From contig NZ_JTDI01000002.1 in the NCBI RefSeq assembly GCF_000802225.1, positions 330,501-394,500 of the forward strand: a stretch of 64,000 bases of DNA, read 5' to 3'. The translations under genes and the position numbers were made by a program. This DNA is from Novosphingobium malaysiense (GTDB lineage: Bacteria > Pseudomonadota > Alphaproteobacteria > Sphingomonadales > Sphingomonadaceae). Shown here in pieces: positions 46,771-57,807 of this stretch (position 1 is its first letter; each line of letters begins with the position of its first letter). The notes under the pieces are model-generated. The model was not told where the DNA came from. It did not search any database and saw only the letters and a program-made list of their open reading frames with translations.

Positions 46771-48069
46771 CTAGATGGAGCGGGCCAGTTCGTCGCGGAA
46801 CTTGGGGTGGGCCAGCGCGATCATCGCATCGGCCCGCTCGCGCAGCGACTTGCCGCGCAGGTTGGCAGCGCCGTGTTCGGTGACGATCCAGTGCACGTCG
46901 TTGCGCGGCGTCGTTACCGGCCCTTCCAGCTTGGGCACGATGCGGCTCACCGCACCGTCCTTGGCCGTCGAACGACAGGCGATGATGGAAATGCCGTCCT
47001 TCGAGGCATTGGCGCCGCGCACGAAGTCGAGCTGCCCCCCCGATCCGGAGTACTGGTGGCCCATCATGTGTTCGGAATTGCAGGCGCCCGACAGGTCGAC
47101 CTGAAGGGTCGCATTGACCGAGACGACGTTGTCGTTCTTGGCGATGTGGCGCGGATCGTTCACGACGTCGACAGGCAGCGAATAGACCGCCTGGTTGTCG
47201 TCCAGCCACTGGTAGAACAGCTCGTCCCCCATGGCGAACGTGAAGACGCTGCGGCCCGGGAAGGTCGCCTTGCGGCGGTTGTTGACCGCGCCACACTGGA
47301 TCAGACTGGCGAAGGCGGGCGTGAGCAGTTCGGTATGGATGCCGAGATCCTTGCGCCCGGTGAGGCGCTTGCACACTTCGGCAGGCAGGTTGCCGATGCC
47401 CATCTGCAAACAGGCCCCGTCCTCGATCATGCCGGCAACGATGTCGGCAATCAGCTCGTCTTCCGCTGCCGGCGGGTGTTCGCCCACTTCGAGCAAGGGG
47501 GTGCGGTTCTCGACAATGCCGTCCACTTCGGAGACGTGCAGCGGCGACTCGCCGAACACGCGCGGCATAAGCGGATTGACCTCGACGATCAGCCGCTTGG
47601 CGGCCCGCGCCGCGACCGAGGTATAGTCGTTTGCCGTGCCGAAGGTGAAATAGCCGTGCTTGCCCATCGGCGAGACCATCGTCACGCAGGTATCCAGCGC
47701 AACCTCTTCACGCAGCAGTTGCGGCGATGCGCTGAAGGCCGTGGGGACGAAGTCGATCAGGTCCTCGCAAACCGAAGGGTCCGCCTTGATCAGCGAACGC
47801 TCCACGCTGCTCAGGAACATGCAGTGTGGCCGTACCCGTCCGATGTTCTCCCGCTTCAACACGGTTTTCGCAGCGTGGGCCATCGAGTGGAAATACCATA
47901 GCCGCATACCCGTGAGGCTTCCGGTCTCGATCCGGTTGGCCAGCGCGGCGAGCAGGGCCGGGGGCTCCGCCACGGCCATGCCCATGGCCACGTGGCTGTC
48001 GGAAGGAACAAGTTGTGCCGCCGCTTCGGCGGACATCAGCTTTGCTGCGTAGAGCTCTTGCACGTCCAT
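46771..48069 (-). CDS. Acetyl-CoA hydrolase/transferase family protein (4-hydroxybutyrate CoA-transferase-like)
   Basis: A 432-residue family I CoA-transferase. The N-terminal part includes VAEPPALLAALANRI; the C-terminal half includes GIGNLPAEVCKRLTG, ELLTPAFASLIQCGAV and GSGGQLDFVRGANASKDGISIIA, with the presumed catalytic Glu in HTELLTP of 4-hydroxybutyrate and acetyl-CoA transferases, and ends AHPKFRDELARSI. The ATG at 48069 is preferred to one six codons upstream. It lies alone between repeats and the katG terminator. Exact acyl substrate unknown. Confidence 0.88.
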   Translation of the reverse strand: MDVQELYAAKLMSAEAAAQLVPSDSHVAMGMAVAEPPALLAALANRIETGSLTGMRLWYFHSMAHAAKTVLKRENIGRVRPHCMFLSSVERSLIKADPSVCEDLIDFVPTAFSASPQLLREEVALDTCVTMVSPMGKHGYFTFGTANDYTSVAARAAKRLIVEVNPLMPRVFGESPLHVSEVDGIVENRTPLLEVGEHPPAAEDELIADIVAGMIEDGACLQMGIGNLPAEVCKRLTGRKDLGIHTELLTPAFASLIQCGAVNNRRKATFPGRSVFTFAMGDELFYQWLDDNQAVYSLPVDVVNDPRHIAKNDNVVSVNATLQVDLSGACNSEHMMGHQYSGSGGQLDFVRGANASKDGISIIACRSTAKDGAVSRIVPKLEGPVTTPRNDVHWIVTEHGAANLRGKSLRERADAMIALAHPKFRDELARSI

Positions 48070-48129
48070 TGCCGCCGATGGTCGCACTGCAATGTTGCAT
48101 TATCAAGAGAGCAGCGGCGGCCAAGAGCC

Positions 48130-48172
48130 TAAAAAGCAGGCCCCGCTTCCGCGTCGGAGGCGGAAGCGGGGC
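48130..48172 (-). terminator. Hairpin terminator of katG
   Basis: GCCCCGCTTCCGC (48140-48152) pairs with GCGGAAGCGGGGC (48160-48172), a perfect 13-base stem. On the minus strand it is followed by CTGCTTTTTAGG. It lies about 50 bases after the katG stop. Confidence 0.88.
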
Positions 48173-48222
48173 AGGATGTCCTGGCCGATGCGAGGGAAAG
48201 CCATCGGCAGGGTTCAAACGTG

Positions 48223-50860
<2,638 letters not shown>

Positions 50861-51346
50861 TTACTGCATGCGAAATCCGCGCAAGGTGGTCTGGATTGAA
50901 CGCAGCTGGCGGGCGGCCTGTTCGGTATCCCCGGCATGCAGTTGCGAAAGTGCGGACTTGGCGGTGCTGGCAAGGACATCGCGCAGCGGAGCCGGGACAT
51001 CGTCACCCAACCTTGAGGTCTCGGCGATCAGCAGGGACGCCTTGTCGAAGGCTGCGGCCTTGTTCGGCGCGCCGTCGTCAAGCCGCGCGGCAAGGATGCC
51101 GGCGTTTACCTCGATATTGAGCAGGGTCTTGCGGGTTTGCGGTGAAAAGCCGGCAGCGCTGACGTTGTCCAGCGTCTTCGTTTCCGCCGGAATGGCGGCG
51201 GCCCCGGCATTCGGAATCGAATACCGGCTCACGGCGAGCCCGCCGATCGTCGCGAGAACGATAGCGACACCGGACACCAACAGCAGGTTGGAAGGCTGGC
51301 GCAAGCGCCCCGGGAGCCTGGAGAACATTTCGGCGATTACCCTCAT
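50861..51346 (-). CDS. Membrane-anchored protein of unknown function
   Basis: A 161-residue protein with one N-terminal transmembrane helix (LLLVSGVAIVLATIGGLAV, about 21-40) and a mainly helical remainder predicted to face the periplasm: TLLNIEVNAGILAARLDD, KASLLIAETSRLGDDVP, STAKSALSQLHAGDTEQAA. The pattern of evenly spaced helices suggests a small bundle, not an enzyme; no motif is recognised. The start is ATG 51346; GTG 51358 four codons upstream is possible. It diverges from the nitronate-monooxygenase-like gene across about 160 bases. Confidence 0.75.
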   Translation of the reverse strand: MRVIAEMFSRLPGRLRQPSNLLLVSGVAIVLATIGGLAVSRYSIPNAGAAAIPAETKTLDNVSAAGFSPQTRKTLLNIEVNAGILAARLDDGAPNKAAAFDKASLLIAETSRLGDDVPAPLRDVLASTAKSALSQLHAGDTEQAARQLRSIQTTLRGFRMQ

Positions 51347-51504
51347 TGTTTTTCGCACACGCGCATCTGCTTGCTCTGCGCTTTAATCGCACGTGAAAAT
51401 CCTGCAAGCATCCGCCATTCCCGCTTTCCTTTGCTCGCCGCTTGTCTGGCACGGCCTGCCGTCCTATGGCGCAGCCTTTCGTCCATTCGGCTATGGGAGC
51501 ATCG

Positions 51505-52524
51505 ATGGCCGCCTATCCCAAGACCTCGGCGCTGATGGCCCGGGGATGCGAGTTTCTCGGCAGCGAATACGCGATCCTTTGCGGCGCGATGTCCTGGGTG
51601 TCGGAACGCAACCTGGTCTCGGCCATCAGCAATGCCGGAGGCTTCGGCGTGATTGCCTGCGGAGCGATGACACCCGAACTGCTCGACGCCGAAATCGCCG
51701 GTACGAAGTCGCTCACCGACAAGCCCTTTGGCGTGAACCTGATCACCATGCACCCGCAGCTTTTCGATTTGATCGACGTCTGCGCCCGGCACGGCGTGGG
51801 TCATGTCGTGCTGGCCGGCGGCATTCCGCCCAAGGGAAGTGTCGAAGCGATCAAGACCCACGGTGCCAGGGTCATCTGCTTCGCCCCGACACTCGCGCTG
51901 GGCAAGAAGCTGCTTCGCTCCGGCGCGGATGCCCTGGTGATCGAGGGGATGGAAGCGGGCGGCCACATCGGTCCGGTTTCGACGTCCGTGCTTGCGCAGG
52001 AAATTTTGCCTAGCCTGGCGGCCGACAATCTGGTTTTCGTGGCCGGCGGGATCGGCCGCGGCGAGCTGATCGCCGGTTACCTCGAGATGGGTGCGGCGGG
52101 CGTGCAGCTCGGGACGCGATTTGCCTGCGCGACCGAGTCCATCGCCCATCCCGACTTCAAGAAGATGTTCTTCCGCGCCTCGGCGCGCGAGGCCATCACG
52201 TCCGTGCAGGTCGATCCGCGTCTGCCGGTCATTCCCGTGCGCGCTCTCAAGAACAAGGGCACCGAAGTGTTTACGGCCAAGCAGATCGAAGTCGCACGCA
52301 AGCTGGATGCGGGCGAAGTCGACATGGCCGAGGCGCAGCTGCAGATCGAACACTTCTGGGCCGGCGCCCTGCGCCGCGCCGTGATTGACGGCGACGTGGA
52401 GAACGGTTCGGTCATGGCCGGCCAGTCCGTGGGCATGGTTTCCAGGGAAGAGCCCGTCTCCGAGATCATGGAATCGCTGATGGCCGAAAGCGAGGCGGCC
52501 CTCACCAACCGCGGCGGCGCCTGA
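51505..52524 (+). CDS. Nitronate monooxygenase-like FMN protein
   Basis: A 339-residue TIM-barrel flavoprotein. Family segments: [21 protein letters not shown] at the start, [12 protein letters not shown] with the GGFG flavin loop, [24 protein letters not shown] (phosphate-binding GGH), and [20 protein letters not shown]. The group also contains enoyl-ACP reductase II-like and propionate-3-nitronate oxidising enzymes, so substrate is open. ATG 51505 has GGGAGCATCG ahead. It is followed after 11 bases by purU, so probably forms an operon with purU and the VOC gene. Confidence 0.87.
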   Translation: MAAYPKTSALMARGCEFLGSEYAILCGAMSWVSERNLVSAISNAGGFGVIACGAMTPELLDAEIAGTKSLTDKPFGVNLITMHPQLFDLIDVCARHGVGHVVLAGGIPPKGSVEAIKTHGARVICFAPTLALGKKLLRSGADALVIEGMEAGGHIGPVSTSVLAQEILPSLAADNLVFVAGGIGRGELIAGYLEMGAAGVQLGTRFACATESIAHPDFKKMFFRASAREAITSVQVDPRLPVIPVRALKNKGTEVFTAKQIEVARKLDAGEVDMAEAQLQIEHFWAGALRRAVIDGDVENGSVMAGQSVGMVSREEPVSEIMESLMAESEAALTNRGGA

Positions 52525-52535
52525 GGGGAGAGGCA

Positions 52536-53390
52536 ATGTCGGAACCGCTGATCCTCGCCCTGTCCTGCGCCGACCGCCCCGGCATCGTCGCGCGCGTTAC
52601 CGGTTACCTCGCCCAGATGGGCGGCAACATCATCGAGGCGCAGCAATTCAACGACCTTGCCGAGGACAAGTTCTTCATGCGGGTCGCGTTCGATCCGGGC
52701 TCGACGGACCGCGAGGAAATCCGAGAAGGCTTCGGCCCCATCGCGCACGAGTGCGGCATGGCCTGGTCGATGCTGCGCAGGGACCGGCCGCGCCGCGTCC
52801 TGCTCATGGTCAGCAAGTTCGATCATTGCCTGGCGGATCTGCTCTACCGTCAGCGTATCGGCGAAGTCGCCATGGATGTCGTGGGTATTGTCAGCAATCA
52901 CCCGCGCGAGGCCATCGGCACGCCGATGATCGGCGATACACCGTTCTATCACCTGCCGGTCACGAAGGAGACCAAGGCGGACCAGGAAGCCCAAGTGCGC
53001 AAGCTGGTGGAGGACACGCGCGCCGAGCTGGTGGTGCTGGCCCGCTACATGCAGATCCTGTCGGACGAGATGGCCGCCTTCCTGTCAGGCCGGTGCATCA
53101 ACATCCACCACTCCTTTCTGCCCGGCTTCAAGGGCGCCAAGCCCTATCACCAGGCCCACGCTCGCGGCGTGAAGATGATCGGTGCGACAGCCCATTACGT
53201 GACAGCCGATCTCGACGAGGGGCCAATCATCCATCAGGACGTCGAGCCGGTCACCCATGCCGACACGCCCGAGGATATGGTGCGCAAGGGGCGCGATATC
53301 GAGCGCCGGGTTCTGGCCGAGGCAGTGCGGCTGCATCTGGAGGACCGCGTCCTCATCAACGGCAGCCGCACGGTGGTGTTCAAGAGCTGA
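52536..53390 (+). CDS. purU: Formyltetrahydrofolate deformylase
   Basis: Hydrolyses 10-formyl-THF to formate and THF, balancing one-carbon pools. The 284-residue enzyme begins with an ACT domain ([23 protein letters not shown]) followed by the formyltransferase-like catalytic domain: [40 protein letters not shown] with the Asn-His pair, and [17 protein letters not shown] with the catalytic Asp. ATG 52536 follows AGGGGAGAGGCA. Second gene of the run with the nitronate-monooxygenase-like gene; 71 bases separate it from the VOC gene. Confidence 0.95.
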   Translation: MSEPLILALSCADRPGIVARVTGYLAQMGGNIIEAQQFNDLAEDKFFMRVAFDPGSTDREEIREGFGPIAHECGMAWSMLRRDRPRRVLLMVSKFDHCLADLLYRQRIGEVAMDVVGIVSNHPREAIGTPMIGDTPFYHLPVTKETKADQEAQVRKLVEDTRAELVVLARYMQILSDEMAAFLSGRCINIHHSFLPGFKGAKPYHQAHARGVKMIGATAHYVTADLDEGPIIHQDVEPVTHADTPEDMVRKGRDIERRVLAEAVRLHLEDRVLINGSRTVVFKS

Positions 53391-53461
53391 GGATCGCGGC
53401 CGAATAGTTGCGCGCGGCCGGGCAATGGGCGAAACTGGACTGCAGAACCAGGGAGAATGGC

Positions 53462-53863
53462 ATGCACGTCAGCGGAATAGACCATATCAACGTCCTGACC
53501 GACAATCTCGACAGGACCGCCCAGTTCTACGAGCGTCTCATGGGCCTTACCCGGACCGAGAACCCGGCCATCACCACGGGCTTCAAGGGCGCCTGGATGC
53601 GTGATTCCCACGGCAACGCCATTGTCCATCTTGTCTGGAAGGACCCGCAGATGGACCGCTATGAGGGCTACGATCCAGGCGAATCCACCAATGCCGTTCA
53701 CCATGTTGCATTCCGATGTACCGGTTTCGACGAAACCGTGGCCAGGCTCGAAGACATGGGTGTGGAGTATCGAGTCAACGACCTGCAGCACATGGGCCTG
53801 CGCCAGATTTTCGTGGCGGATCCGAATGCCGTGAATCTCGAACTCAACTTTTCCGAGGTTTGA
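53462..53863 (+). CDS. VOC family (glyoxalase/dioxygenase fold) protein
   Basis: A 133-residue VOC protein: GIDHINVLTDNLDRTAQFYERLMGL is the first beta-alpha-beta-beta-beta unit with a His metal ligand, VHHVAFRCTGFDETVARLEDMG starts the second, and the ending IFVADPNAVNLELNF holds the DPxGxxxEL-type Glu ligand. The metal site is therefore complete (His, His, Glu), fitting a glyoxalase- or ring-cleavage-type enzyme, unspecified. ATG 53462 has CAGGGAGAA ahead. Possibly in operon with purU. Confidence 0.88.
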   Translation: MHVSGIDHINVLTDNLDRTAQFYERLMGLTRTENPAITTGFKGAWMRDSHGNAIVHLVWKDPQMDRYEGYDPGESTNAVHHVAFRCTGFDETVARLEDMGVEYRVNDLQHMGLRQIFVADPNAVNLELNFSEV

Positions 53864-54038
53864 CCGTTTCTAAGGGTATTTCGGAAGTTCGCCTGAGCAG
53901 GGCAGGACGGCCGCAGCCGGTGATTTTATGCGAAGTAAATTTGCAACGAATTTTATCTGTGCACTATCCGCTGTTCGTATTAAGTGGGTTCGCAAACGAT
54001 TGAAGTATACGAATTAGCCAATTTTCGGGGGCGATTAG

Positions 54039-55100
54039 TTGGTTTTCAAGAACTTGTTTTCCGGCGCCAAGTCGGAGCAGACGGATCAAGATGGCAAGGG
54101 CAGTTCCCGTGGCGTGAGTGCCCGCGACCTTGCGCGACGGCAACTGATCGACGACATCAGCGATTTCCTGCTTGGAAACGATCTGGAAATTTCCGAGCCG
54201 AACCTGTCGGCGGCTTTCGGCATTTGCTCCGGCGACGACGTCGTGCTTGCAAGAAGCGTCACCGAACGGCGCTCGTCGGGTCTGCCCATCACACAGGCTT
54301 GGCTTGATGAACAATGCCGCCACGGCGAAGACGCCGTCAGTCGTATCGCCGACAAGCTCGAACGATCGCTCGAGAGCTTCGCCACCACCAGCCGCAACGC
54401 GCGCGACACGGCGGCACAATACAACAGCGAGATGCAGGTCCACGTCGACAAGGTGAGCGAGGCGGAGGAATTCGAGGAGATCCGCAACCTGGCCGAACTG
54501 GCCCGGGCGATGCTGGATCGAACCAAGCACCTCGAACACGAAATGCACCGCAGCGAACGGGAAGCTGCCAAACTGCGCAGCAACCTGGCCAAGGCGCGGC
54601 GCGATGCCGATCACGACCACCTGACGGGCCTGCCCAACCGCCGTGCCTTCGAAGGGCTGATCGAGCAGCATTATCGCCAGGCGCAGCAGAAACTCGAGGC
54701 TCTCAGCGTCGCCTTCTGTGACATCGACAATTTCAAGAATATCAACGATACCCACGGCCACGATACCGGCGACCGCGTGATCCAGGCGATCGCGTCTTCG
54801 CTCGCCCAGATCAGCGACGACAACTGCCATGTCGCCCGCCACGGCGGCGAGGAATTCGTCATGCTGTTTCGCGGGACCGGCAAGGACGAGGCGAAGCAGC
54901 GTCTCGATGCCGTGCGCGAAGCCTTCGCCGGCCGCAACTTCATCAACCGCCGTACCGACGAGCCGATCGGGCAGATCACTTTTTCGGGCGGCGTTGCCGA
55001 TGTTTTTGCTTATGCCTCTACCGGCGAAGCGCTCAAGGCCGCGGACATCGCGCTCTATGCTGCGAAGGAACAGGGGCGTAACCGGATCGTGGCGGCTTAG
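54039..55100 (+). CDS. Diguanylate cyclase (GGDEF) with an N-terminal helical region
   Basis: A 353-residue soluble protein. Residues 30-185 are charged and helical with a probable coiled coil (RTKHLEHEMHRSEREAAKLR), without a recognised sensory domain. The GGDEF domain (about 190-353) has DHLTGLPNRRAFE, FCDIDNFKNINDTHGHDTGD and GGEEF at 269-273. The position of the RxxD inhibitory site holds DDNC, so product inhibition is not expected. It should synthesise c-di-GMP. The start is a TTG at 54039 with CGGGGG upstream; no ATG is suitable. It ends overlapping the end of the SDR gene by four bases. Confidence 0.92.
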   Translation: MVFKNLFSGAKSEQTDQDGKGSSRGVSARDLARRQLIDDISDFLLGNDLEISEPNLSAAFGICSGDDVVLARSVTERRSSGLPITQAWLDEQCRHGEDAVSRIADKLERSLESFATTSRNARDTAAQYNSEMQVHVDKVSEAEEFEEIRNLAELARAMLDRTKHLEHEMHRSEREAAKLRSNLAKARRDADHDHLTGLPNRRAFEGLIEQHYRQAQQKLEALSVAFCDIDNFKNINDTHGHDTGDRVIQAIASSLAQISDDNCHVARHGGEEFVMLFRGTGKDEAKQRLDAVREAFAGRNFINRRTDEPIGQITFSGGVADVFAYASTGEALKAADIALYAAKEQGRNRIVAA

Positions 55101-55849
55101 CTTTCTATCATCAGCGTCCCCAGCAGGCCCCCGTCGACGGCGAGGCTCTGCGCAGTGACGTGACTGGCATTGCCGGAGAGAAGGAAGGCAGCCACGTTGG
55201 CGGCTTCTTCGGGCGTGCCGATCCGTTTCTGCGGTACTCGATGGGCCATCTGCGCCTTGAAGCTGTCAGGTACGGCGGCGAGGATCGGCGTGTCGATAAA
55301 ACCGGGGTTGATGACGTTGCAGCGTATGCCGTGCGGTGCCGCTTCCATGGCGACGGCCCGCGCAATGCCCAGCGCGGCGTGCTTGCTTGCCAGATAACCG
55401 ATGTTGCCGACCATTCCCGTTTCTGCGGCAAGGCTGCCGGTGATGACGATCGCGCCCTTGCCGCGCTCGATCATTGCCGGGAGGACGTGGCGCAGGGTCC
55501 AGAACAGCGAAACCACGTTGACCCGCATCACTGCCTCGAAGGCGTCGTCCGTGTAATCCGGCGTCGGGGCGAACATGCCTTCGATGCCGGCGTTGAGAAA
55601 CAGGCCGTCGATGGGCCCCGAACGGCGGATGGCCTCGTCCATGGCTGCCGTGATCTGGGCCTGATCGCCGACATCGGCAGCGATCCACTCGGCGGTCGGG
55701 CCGATTTCCCCGGCCTCGCGCTCTAGGACTTCCGCGCGTCGGGCGATCATCGTTACCGTGCCGCCGAGCGCCGCGATCCTTTGCGCGGCGGCAAGGCCGA
55801 TCCCGCTGGAGGCTCCCGTGATGACAACGTGTTCGCCGGTGAAATCCAT
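55097..55849 (-). CDS. Short-chain dehydrogenase/reductase
   Basis: A 250-residue NAD(P)-dependent oxidoreductase of the classical SDR type: VVITGASSGIGLAAAQRIA (cofactor TGxxxGIG), LNAGIEG (NAG), ITGSLAAETGMVGNIGYLASKHAALG with catalytic Ser, Tyr and Lys in YLASK, and the PGFIDTP loop. The ending ALSVDGG-like SLAVDGGLLGTL is standard. Start ATG 55849; the frame extends upstream into the DLH gene's control region. It converges on the cyclase gene. Substrate unknown. Confidence 0.92.
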   Translation of the reverse strand: MDFTGEHVVITGASSGIGLAAAQRIAALGGTVTMIARRAEVLEREAGEIGPTAEWIAADVGDQAQITAAMDEAIRRSGPIDGLFLNAGIEGMFAPTPDYTDDAFEAVMRVNVVSLFWTLRHVLPAMIERGKGAIVITGSLAAETGMVGNIGYLASKHAALGIARAVAMEAAPHGIRCNVINPGFIDTPILAAVPDSFKAQMAHRVPQKRIGTPEEAANVAAFLLSGNASHVTAQSLAVDGGLLGTLMIES

Positions 55850-55973
55850 GTCTGTCCTCTGCCGTTCAGGCCGCTGGCCGGTTTCGTGAAAGGAACGTGC
55901 AACTCCCCCCTCGCCAGCGAGTTTTCTCCACGCTAGCCTGGCGCGAGCCAAGGGCAAGACCGGAGGTCCCCGC

Positions 55974-56849
55974 ATGTGTGACGAATTTACCGCTCAGGCC
56001 GAGGACGCGCACCTTGCGCGCCGCCACATGAATCGCCGCGAATTTGCCGCGCTGAGTGCCGCCGGCATGGCGCTGGTGGGGTGCAGCGGCGGCGTGAAGG
56101 CCGATGGCGGCAGCGATGTGAGCGAAAAGATGGTTTCGATCACCACGGCAGATGGCGTGTGCGATGCCTTCTTCGTCCATCCTGCCAAGGGAACGCATCC
56201 CGGTATCGTGATGTGGCCGGACATCGCGGGACTGCGCGATGTCTTCAAGGTCATGGCGCGCAGCCTCGCGGCGGAAGGATATGCCGTGCTGGCCGTGAAC
56301 CAGTACTACCGTTCAAGCCCTGCGCCGGTCATGGACAGCTTTTCGGAATACCGCACGCCCGAAGGGCAGGAGAAGATCAAGCCGATGCGGGAGCAACTCG
56401 ATCCCGAAGCGATCACCCGCGATTCGAAGGCCTTCGTCGCCTTTCTCGACCAGCAGGAGGAAGTCGACAAGCAGCAGGGGATCGGCAGCAACGGCTATTG
56501 TATGGGCGGCCCATTCACCGTCCGGGCCGCCGCTGCCGTTCCGTCGCGAGTCAAGGCCGCCGCCTCGCTGCACGGCGCGGGACTCGTCACCGATGCGCCC
56601 GACAGTCCCCATCGCATCCTCGACCAGACGCAGGCCAGCTTTCTCTTCGCGATTGCCCGCAACGACGACGAACGCCAGCCGGAGCAGAAAGCCGAACTGC
56701 GCAAGGCCGCCCAGGCCGCCGGGCGGCCAGCCGAGGTCGAGGTGTTCGCGGCCGACCATGGATGGTGCGTTCCCGATTCCCCGGCCTACGATCCCAATGC
56801 CGCCGACAAGGCGTGGCAGGAAATGCTCGCGCTCTTTTCCGGGCTCTAG
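55974..56849 (+). CDS. Dienelactone hydrolase family protein, probable Tat lipoprotein
   Basis: A 291-residue alpha/beta hydrolase. N-terminus [22 protein letters not shown] contains a twin-arginine-type motif followed by a lipobox Cys at about 37, so a Tat-exported lipoprotein is predicted. The catalytic nucleophile is the Cys in [11 protein letters not shown] (GxCxGG of dienelactone hydrolases), with the His in DHGWCVPD and an Asp in the intervening segment. It starts WPDIAGLRD around residue 80 in the usual DLH place. Divergent from the SDR gene across 124 bases. Exported DLH members are not tied to ring-cleavage pathways. Confidence 0.88.
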   Translation: MCDEFTAQAEDAHLARRHMNRREFAALSAAGMALVGCSGGVKADGGSDVSEKMVSITTADGVCDAFFVHPAKGTHPGIVMWPDIAGLRDVFKVMARSLAAEGYAVLAVNQYYRSSPAPVMDSFSEYRTPEGQEKIKPMREQLDPEAITRDSKAFVAFLDQQEEVDKQQGIGSNGYCMGGPFTVRAAAAVPSRVKAAASLHGAGLVTDAPDSPHRILDQTQASFLFAIARNDDERQPEQKAELRKAAQAAGRPAEVEVFAADHGWCVPDSPAYDPNAADKAWQEMLALFSGL

Positions 56850-56901
56850 CAAACCGCTGGCCTTGCTTTGGCCGATGCCGCCGGCAGCTCCGGATGTCCG
56901 G

Positions 56902-57141
56902 TCAGGCGCCGATGGCCAATGACCAGACCACCACGCTCCCGATCCAGCCGAGATTGAATAGGGCGACGGCGGCTATGACTTTTCCGCGCGATGCGCGCGG
57001 TGCGCTGGGAGACGCGACGAGGTCGGCATTGCCGCGAAAGACGGCGGTGAGTGCAGTCAAATGCAGCAGAAGCCAGATGCCGGCCGCCATCGTAGTGATA
57101 ATCAGCAGGGCCAGCAGGGATGCGGCGAGGGTAACGTCCAT
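56902..57141 (-). CDS. Small two-helix membrane protein of unknown function
   Basis: A 79-residue inner-membrane protein: helix 1 [21 protein letters not shown] (about 6-27), a polar loop with RASRGK, helix 2 [22 protein letters not shown] know no family. ATG 57141 is preceded by AAGGAG at eight bases; the ATG at 57159 lacks one. It has an EcfG-type promoter of the N17 spacing just upstream, so it is likely part of the stress response. It converges on the DLH gene and diverges from msrB. Confidence 0.75.
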   Translation of the reverse strand: MDVTLAASLLALLIITTMAAGIWLLLHLTALTAVFRGNADLVASPSAPRASRGKVIAAVALFNLGWIGSVVVWSLAIGA

Positions 57142-57177
57142 GGGAAGGTCTCCTTCCATCGTTGTCTACCTCTCTCC

Positions 57178-57203
57178 AACGGAACACGCGTCGGGGCGGT
57201 TCC
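57178..57203 (-). promoter_or_regulatory. EcfG-type promoter (N17 spacing) of the small two-helix membrane protein
   Basis: On the minus strand GGAAC (57203-57199), 17 bases, CGTT (57181-57178). The start at 57141 lies 37 bases downstream. The spacing of 17 is tolerated by EcfG in some alphaproteobacteria. Confidence 0.55.
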
Positions 57204-57301
57204 TCGGCAATCTCTCCACGAGGGGAGAGGCCAACGCCGTGCAATCGGGCTGGAAATGCATGGGCCGAAAAGCCATATCGCTTCGCAAGGAGAAGCCTAC
57301 G

Positions 57302-57703
57302 ATGACCGACAAGCTCAACCTCACCGACACCGAGTGGCGCGAAAAGCTCAGTCCGGAGCAGTACCACGTCCTGCGCGAAGGCGGGACCGAGCGGGCCTTC
57401 ACCGGCAAGTATGAAAAGAACAAGGCCGAGGGCATGTATTATTGCGCCGGTTGCGGCGCGCCGCTTTTCTCGTCCGACACAAAGTACAATTCGGGATCGG
57501 GCTGGCCGAGCTACACGGCTCCGGTGGACGATGGCGCGGTCGATGAGCATCGTGACATGTCGCACGGCATGATCCGTACCGAAGTGACCTGCGCCAAGTG
57601 CGAAGGTCATCTCGGTCATGTGTTCCCCGATGGCCCCGGGCCGACGGGCCTGCGTTATTGCATCAACAGCGCCTCTCTCGATTTCAAACCCGAGCAAGAA
57701 TAG
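57302..57703 (+). CDS. msrB: Peptide-methionine (R)-S-oxide reductase
   Basis: Repairs oxidised methionine of the R stereoisomer. The 133-residue protein has the zinc site [11 protein letters not shown] and [15 protein letters not shown] (two CxxC pairs), the substrate pocket [10 protein letters not shown], and the active-site segment [13 protein letters not shown] with the catalytic Cys. ATG 57302 is preceded by AAGGAGAAG. Stand-alone MsrB, not fused to MsrA. It fits the oxidative-stress theme of the region. Confidence 0.95.
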   Translation: MTDKLNLTDTEWREKLSPEQYHVLREGGTERAFTGKYEKNKAEGMYYCAGCGAPLFSSDTKYNSGSGWPSYTAPVDDGAVDEHRDMSHGMIRTEVTCAKCEGHLGHVFPDGPGPTGLRYCINSASLDFKPEQE

Positions 57704-57807
57704 GCTCGCCCTTGGCCGGCATCGTTAAGCGCGCGTTACAAATCGCCATGCAAGATATAGGAAGCATCCGGACCAGTCCGTCCGCAAGAGGGGTTTGCAC
57801 CTAACAC

